Positions 60,617-64,000 of a stretch of DNA of 64,000 bases are shown piece after piece; within the stretch, counting starts at the first letter, position 1, and the number at the start of each line of letters is the position of its first letter. The stretch covers positions 12,551-76,550 of the forward strand of contig JBLNDT010000001.1 in assembly GCA_050261915.1 (NCBI GenBank), read 5' to 3'. The notes beneath the pieces were generated by a model. That model worked only from the letters and a program-made list of their open reading frames with translations, had not been told where the DNA came from and searched no databases. The position numbers were made by a program, and so were the translations under genes. Source of the stretch: UBA699 sp050261915 (lineage in GTDB: Bacteria > Bacillota > Clostridia > Clostridiales > Clostridiaceae).

Positions 60617-62648
60617 AGATTAACTTTATATTATCATATATATTTTCAAGCTTTGATATATAATTCTTTAGGTTCCTATTTGATTCAAGGAACTCCTTGG
60701 CATTTTCTCCTATTTTATCTGCAGTTTCTTTATTATTTAGTGCAAATTCCATAGCTTTATGTATATAATTTTCACTTCTATCCTTGAACAAAAGTCCTGT
60801 ATCCCCGTCCTTTATAACTTCAGGAATACCCCCTACCGGAGTTGACATTACAAGTTTGCCCATAGCCATTGCTTCAAGTATAACCATAGGAAGTCCTTCA
60901 ATTTCAGATGCCACAATAAAAGAATCAAAAATGTTCATAAAATCATAAACATCCAATCTGTATCCCATGAAAAACACGCTATCTGCAATGCCTAATTCCT
61001 TGGCAAGATTTATAAGGTTTTCTTTCTCTTCACCTTCCCCAACAATTACAAGTATAGCCTGGCAATTTTCATCTCTAAGCTTTTTAAACCCCTTTATTAT
61101 AAGATCTACGCCTTTTAGGCTTATTAGCCTTCCAACATAGCCAAAAATATACTTATCCATAGGTATGTTGTTAATTCTCTTAAAGTTTTCTTTATCAACT
61201 AGTTCTGTCTTTGAAAACTCATCAAAATTAAATGCATTACCCATAACAATCATTTTTCTGTGATCAAAGGTTTTATTATTCTCCTTGTATAATTGTTCAA
61301 CCATATCAGAGCATGCTATTGATAAGGCATACCTCTTTCTGAAATACCTGTCAATTTTTGTCATTACAGGATTTTTTCCCATCCACAGATAATTACCATG
61401 GAGATGGGATATTACAGGAATTACCCCGGATGCAGCAATTGAAGATGCAATGGATGCTTTAACATCATGTCCGTGGATTATATCGATCTTTTCTTTTTTA
61501 ACTAGATTTTTGAGTTTATTAATTTCAAAAGGATTTAATCTGCTAACATCTATAATATAGCTTTTAAGGCCCTTTTTTTCATAATAATCCTTTAAACTCT
61601 CCCCGGCAACTACTGTTACTATCTCATATTTGTCATTATCAAGGTTGGAGCATATATCTGAAACTACCTTCTCTGCGCCGCTCAGTGTTCCAGTTGCCAC
61701 CACATGGAGTATCCTTTTTTTTCTATTGTACTGAAACCTTCTGTTTAACTTCTCTTCTTCATCACTATCTAGTACAGTTTTTATTTCACTATTGTGATAT
61801 ACTCTCCTGTTTTCAGGTGGCAGTTCCATATATCCGCTGCCATATAGGTTAGTAAGGTATGCATCATAATTGTTAGGTGCATAAAATTCAGCGTCTTCAA
61901 ATTTTAGTACCTGCAAGGGAAAAACATCTTCAGCAAGGTATAAATTATCCCAGTTTAATACATCAGTACCATATCCATAATTTGTTTTTGGATTCTTTTT
62001 CATTAAATTAATTCTATTTTGCCTGGTTCTTAGATTTTTATTATATATATATTCATGGTTCCATATTGCCGCAGGAAAAAACACTACCTTAAGCAATATT
62101 TTGATTACATTTTTTATTAGGTTTGAACCGGATGTATATGGTTTTTTTAATGGAGCATTAATTGCCTGTACTTTTATATAAGATAACTTATATGCTTTTT
62201 CTCTCAGCCTTTTTATTTTTTTATCGGAATAACAGTCACAAGGGAAAATGTCCATGTATATTCCCATGTGATGGGTGCCGTCTGAATGTATCTTCATGAA
62301 GCTTTTTCTGTCTTTAATCTGTGTCCAGGTATTCCCTGCAAATTCTGTGGTACTGCAGTTCTGTACAAAAATATCTGAAGGCATCTCCTCAACGGCAATG
62401 CTGACAAATTTTTCGTAATCCTCTCTGGCCATTCCTATATCCACATCATCATCCCAGGGGATAAACCCCTTGTGTCTTACTGCTCCAAGAAGGGTTCCTC
62501 CATCCAGCCAATAATTTATACCATTTTTCTTGCATATGTAATCTACAATTTTAAGCAGCCTTAAGGTTATTAACTGTGCCTGCCTCAAAGTTGACTCTTC
62601 AAGATTTTCCAATCTAGTATCTGGAAACAACTCATTTAAATCTGCCAT
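60615..62648 (-). CDS. LicD-GT4 fusion protein
   Basis: 677 residues. Residues about 20-275 form a LicD nucleotidyltransferase-fold domain: YWLDGGTLLGAVRHKGFIP and WDDDVDIGM carry the catalytic Asp residues. Residues about 310-677 are a GT-B GT4 enzyme: VVATGTLSGAEKVVSDI, HGHDVKAS, GYVGRLISLKGVDL and VASEIEGLPMVILEAMAMG. LicD enzymes transfer phosphocholine or related groups from CDP donors onto wall glycans. The fusion would couple sugar addition with decoration. The DNA is continuous without a frameshift at the junction (about 61700). No licA, licB or licC is seen in the window. Confidence 0.92.
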   Translation of the reverse strand: MADLNELFPDTRLENLEESTLRQAQLITLRLLKIVDYICKKNGINYWLDGGTLLGAVRHKGFIPWDDDVDIGMAREDYEKFVSIAVEEMPSDIFVQNCSTTEFAGNTWTQIKDRKSFMKIHSDGTHHMGIYMDIFPCDCYSDKKIKRLREKAYKLSYIKVQAINAPLKKPYTSGSNLIKNVIKILLKVVFFPAAIWNHEYIYNKNLRTRQNRINLMKKNPKTNYGYGTDVLNWDNLYLAEDVFPLQVLKFEDAEFYAPNNYDAYLTNLYGSGYMELPPENRRVYHNSEIKTVLDSDEEEKLNRRFQYNRKKRILHVVATGTLSGAEKVVSDICSNLDNDKYEIVTVVAGESLKDYYEKKGLKSYIIDVSRLNPFEINKLKNLVKKEKIDIIHGHDVKASIASSIAASGVIPVISHLHGNYLWMGKNPVMTKIDRYFRKRYALSIACSDMVEQLYKENNKTFDHRKMIVMGNAFNFDEFSKTELVDKENFKRINNIPMDKYIFGYVGRLISLKGVDLIIKGFKKLRDENCQAILVIVGEGEEKENLINLAKELGIADSVFFMGYRLDVYDFMNIFDSFIVASEIEGLPMVILEAMAMGKLVMSTPVGGIPEVIKDGDTGLLFKDRSENYIHKAMEFALNNKETADKIGENAKEFLESNRNLKNYISKLENIYDNIKLI

Positions 62649-62652
62649 TATA

Positions 62653-64000
62653 TCACCCCCTAAGCTTTACTTTCAATTGATTTACGAAATCATCTACTTC
62701 TTTTATTTTCATAAACATAATTGTTATGAAATATACAATAATCCCAAATACAGTAGAAATTATAGTTCCGATAAGTATACCTTTAGCACCATATAAATGT
62801 GAGGTTGTCAACATGTATGTGAAATATACAATACACCCCATTATTATGGAAGCTGCTCCTATTTTTAATGAACTCCTAAATATCTCTCCCCCATTAATAC
62901 CTCCAATTTTCTTTCTGAGGCTATTACCAAGGAGAACAGCACATACAATTGCCGAAATAGAAGTTGACAGAGCAATTCCTCTTATACCAATATACCTAAC
63001 AATTGTAATGTTCAGTAAAATGTTTACTATCACACCGATAACACCATTGATTGTTGAAGTTCTTGTATCATTTAAAGCATATAGTGCCCTGTTAAATACA
63101 TCTCTTATTCCATAGAAGGGAAGTCCTATAGAAAAATATATTAAGGCCAGAGAAGTCATATAAACTCCTCTGTCATCAAAGATTCCATGTTTAAATAAAA
63201 TATATACCACAGGAGTGCTTAATATTATCAACCCCAAACAGCAAGGTACCATAATAAGGCTTATGCTGTTTACAGCTTTTAGTATATACTGTTTAAATAT
63301 AATGTAATTGTCATTGGTTGCTTCTCTTGAAAGATATGGATATATTACAGTAACGATAGCTGTTGCAAAAGTCACATAAATCACATCATTTATCTTGCTT
63401 GCATAGTTTAATGCGGATATACTTCCCTCAGCAAGCCCTGAAGCCATCATCCTGTCTACTATTGCATTTATCTGGTTTGAACCAGCTCCTATTACAACAG
63501 GAATTAAAAGATATACCATCTTGTGCACTCTTTTATCTTTTAAATCCAAAGCATATCTTGGTCTATAACCTCTTTTATACAAGGAAGGCATCTGAATAAC
63601 AACTTTAAGAACATTTCCAAACAAGGTAGCTAGGGTAAGCCCTATAACTCCACCCTGAGCACCCATTAAAATATATAATATAATAGGAAGATTCATCATT
63701 ATTCCTACTAGTGCCGGTGATGTAAAGTCCTCCATTACCTGGAGAAGTGAATTATATCCACCTGTTATTCCCATGAATATTACATTGAAAACTGTTATTC
63801 CAGTAAGGGTAACAGTTAGAGTGTATGCACTTCCTGTAAATTTTGGAGCTATAACATGAACCAGCTGTGGGGCAAACATCCATCCGAGGAGACTTAGTAT
63901 CACCAGTATTATAACAAGTATATTCATTATATTGTTGGCAAACTGAAACATCTCTTTTTTGCCTTTGTTTTTATAGGCATCACTTAAGAATGGTATAAAG
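62653..64000 (-). CDS. MurJ/MviN-family flippase (5' end beyond window)
   Basis: Second MOP-superfamily flippase of the cluster. The frame continues through position 64000 (FIPFLSDAYKNKGKKEMFQ precedes the first in-window Met), so the N-terminal part, probably about 65-70 residues, is outside. LLQVMEDFTSPALVGIM, SALNYASKINDVIY and NRALYALNDTRTSTINGVIG match MurJ. It is 4 bp upstream of the LicD-GT4 gene. About 40% similar in layout to the MurJ-like protein at 53192, so the two may flip different lipid-linked substrates. Confidence 0.88.
   Translation of the reverse strand, partial: FIPFLSDAYKNKGKKEMFQFANNIMNILVIILVILSLLGWMFAPQLVHVIAPKFTGSAYTLTVTLTGITVFNVIFMGITGGYNSLLQVMEDFTSPALVGIMMNLPIILYILMGAQGGVIGLTLATLFGNVLKVVIQMPSLYKRGYRPRYALDLKDKRVHKMVYLLIPVVIGAGSNQINAIVDRMMASGLAEGSISALNYASKINDVIYVTFATAIVTVIYPYLSREATNDNYIIFKQYILKAVNSISLIMVPCCLGLIILSTPVVYILFKHGIFDDRGVYMTSLALIYFSIGLPFYGIRDVFNRALYALNDTRTSTINGVIGVIVNILLNITIVRYIGIRGIALSTSISAIVCAVLLGNSLRKKIGGINGGEIFRSSLKIGAASIIMGCIVYFTYMLTTSHLYGAKGILIGTIISTVFGIIVYFITIMFMKIKEVDDFVNQLKVKLRG

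Overview
The window is AT-rich chromosomal DNA from a spore-forming, anaerobic low-GC Firmicute, most likely Clostridium sensu stricto. Evidence seen in the sequence: a SCIFF peptide with its radical SAM maturase, a glycyl radical enzyme with activase, the spoIIA-sigF and spoVACDE sporulation genes, YunB, a spore-cortex type PdaA, strong AGGAGG ribosome binding sites, and frequent TTG/GTG starts. No rRNA, tRNA, CRISPR array, transposase or phage gene was seen.

Region 1 (1-6.8 kb, minus strand) is a housekeeping block: BofC-like protein, ruvA, ruvB, queA, tgt, yajC, a small membrane protein, the 45-residue SCIFF peptide and its maturase (cut by the window edge). Region 2 (6.9-15.2 kb, plus strand) is an accessory island. 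Three secreted proteins with GW-type cell-wall-binding repeats and fibronectin III domains, all with TTG starts, surround an XRE-cupin regulator, a glycyl radical enzyme and its activase. The enzyme lacks the catalytic Glu of the usual C-x-E active-site motif. Region 3 (15.3-19.3 kb, minus) holds a PH-domain protein, a lipoprotein and a MacB/FtsX-type ABC exporter.

Region 4 (19.4-26.5 kb, minus) is a complete histidine-utilisation operon, hutP-hutH-hutU-ftcD-hutI-fchA. Between hutP and hutH lies a terminator hairpin preceded by UAG-N4-UAG-N4-UAG, the expected RNA target of HutP, so histidine-dependent antitermination can be read from the sequence. Next upstream is homoserine dehydrogenase under a SAM-I riboswitch. 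Region 5 (28-33.4 kb, minus) has PspA with uncharacterised neighbours (Ser-rich surface proteins, a Cys-rich protein), then a secreted NPCBM-domain protein lying between yebC and a 42-bp duplicate of the yebC 3' end.

Region 6 (33.5-41.2 kb, minus) has YigZ, a HEAT-repeat protein, a MocR regulator, a nucleotidyltransferase, MtaD, HflX with a RadC/JAB-like N-terminal domain, and YunB. Region 7 (41.3-52.5 kb) has a class A penicillin-binding protein, spoVAC-AD-AE, spoIIAA-AB-sigF behind a SigH-like promoter, spermidine synthase, a small autoregulated XRE/membrane-protein pair, an orphan N6-adenine DNA methyltransferase, PdaA, and a pair of four-helix EamA/SMR-like half-transporters. Region 8 (52.5-64 kb, minus) is a cell-wall polysaccharide cluster: two MurJ/Wzx-type flippases, TagA-like, GT2 and GT4 glycosyltransferases, a polytopic DUF6020-like protein, an O-antigen-ligase-like protein and a LicD-GT4 fusion. 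One GT4 gene there appears to start with AUU.

Functional themes are cell-surface construction (glycan cluster, PBP, wall-binding proteins), sporulation, and amino-acid or anaerobic radical metabolism.
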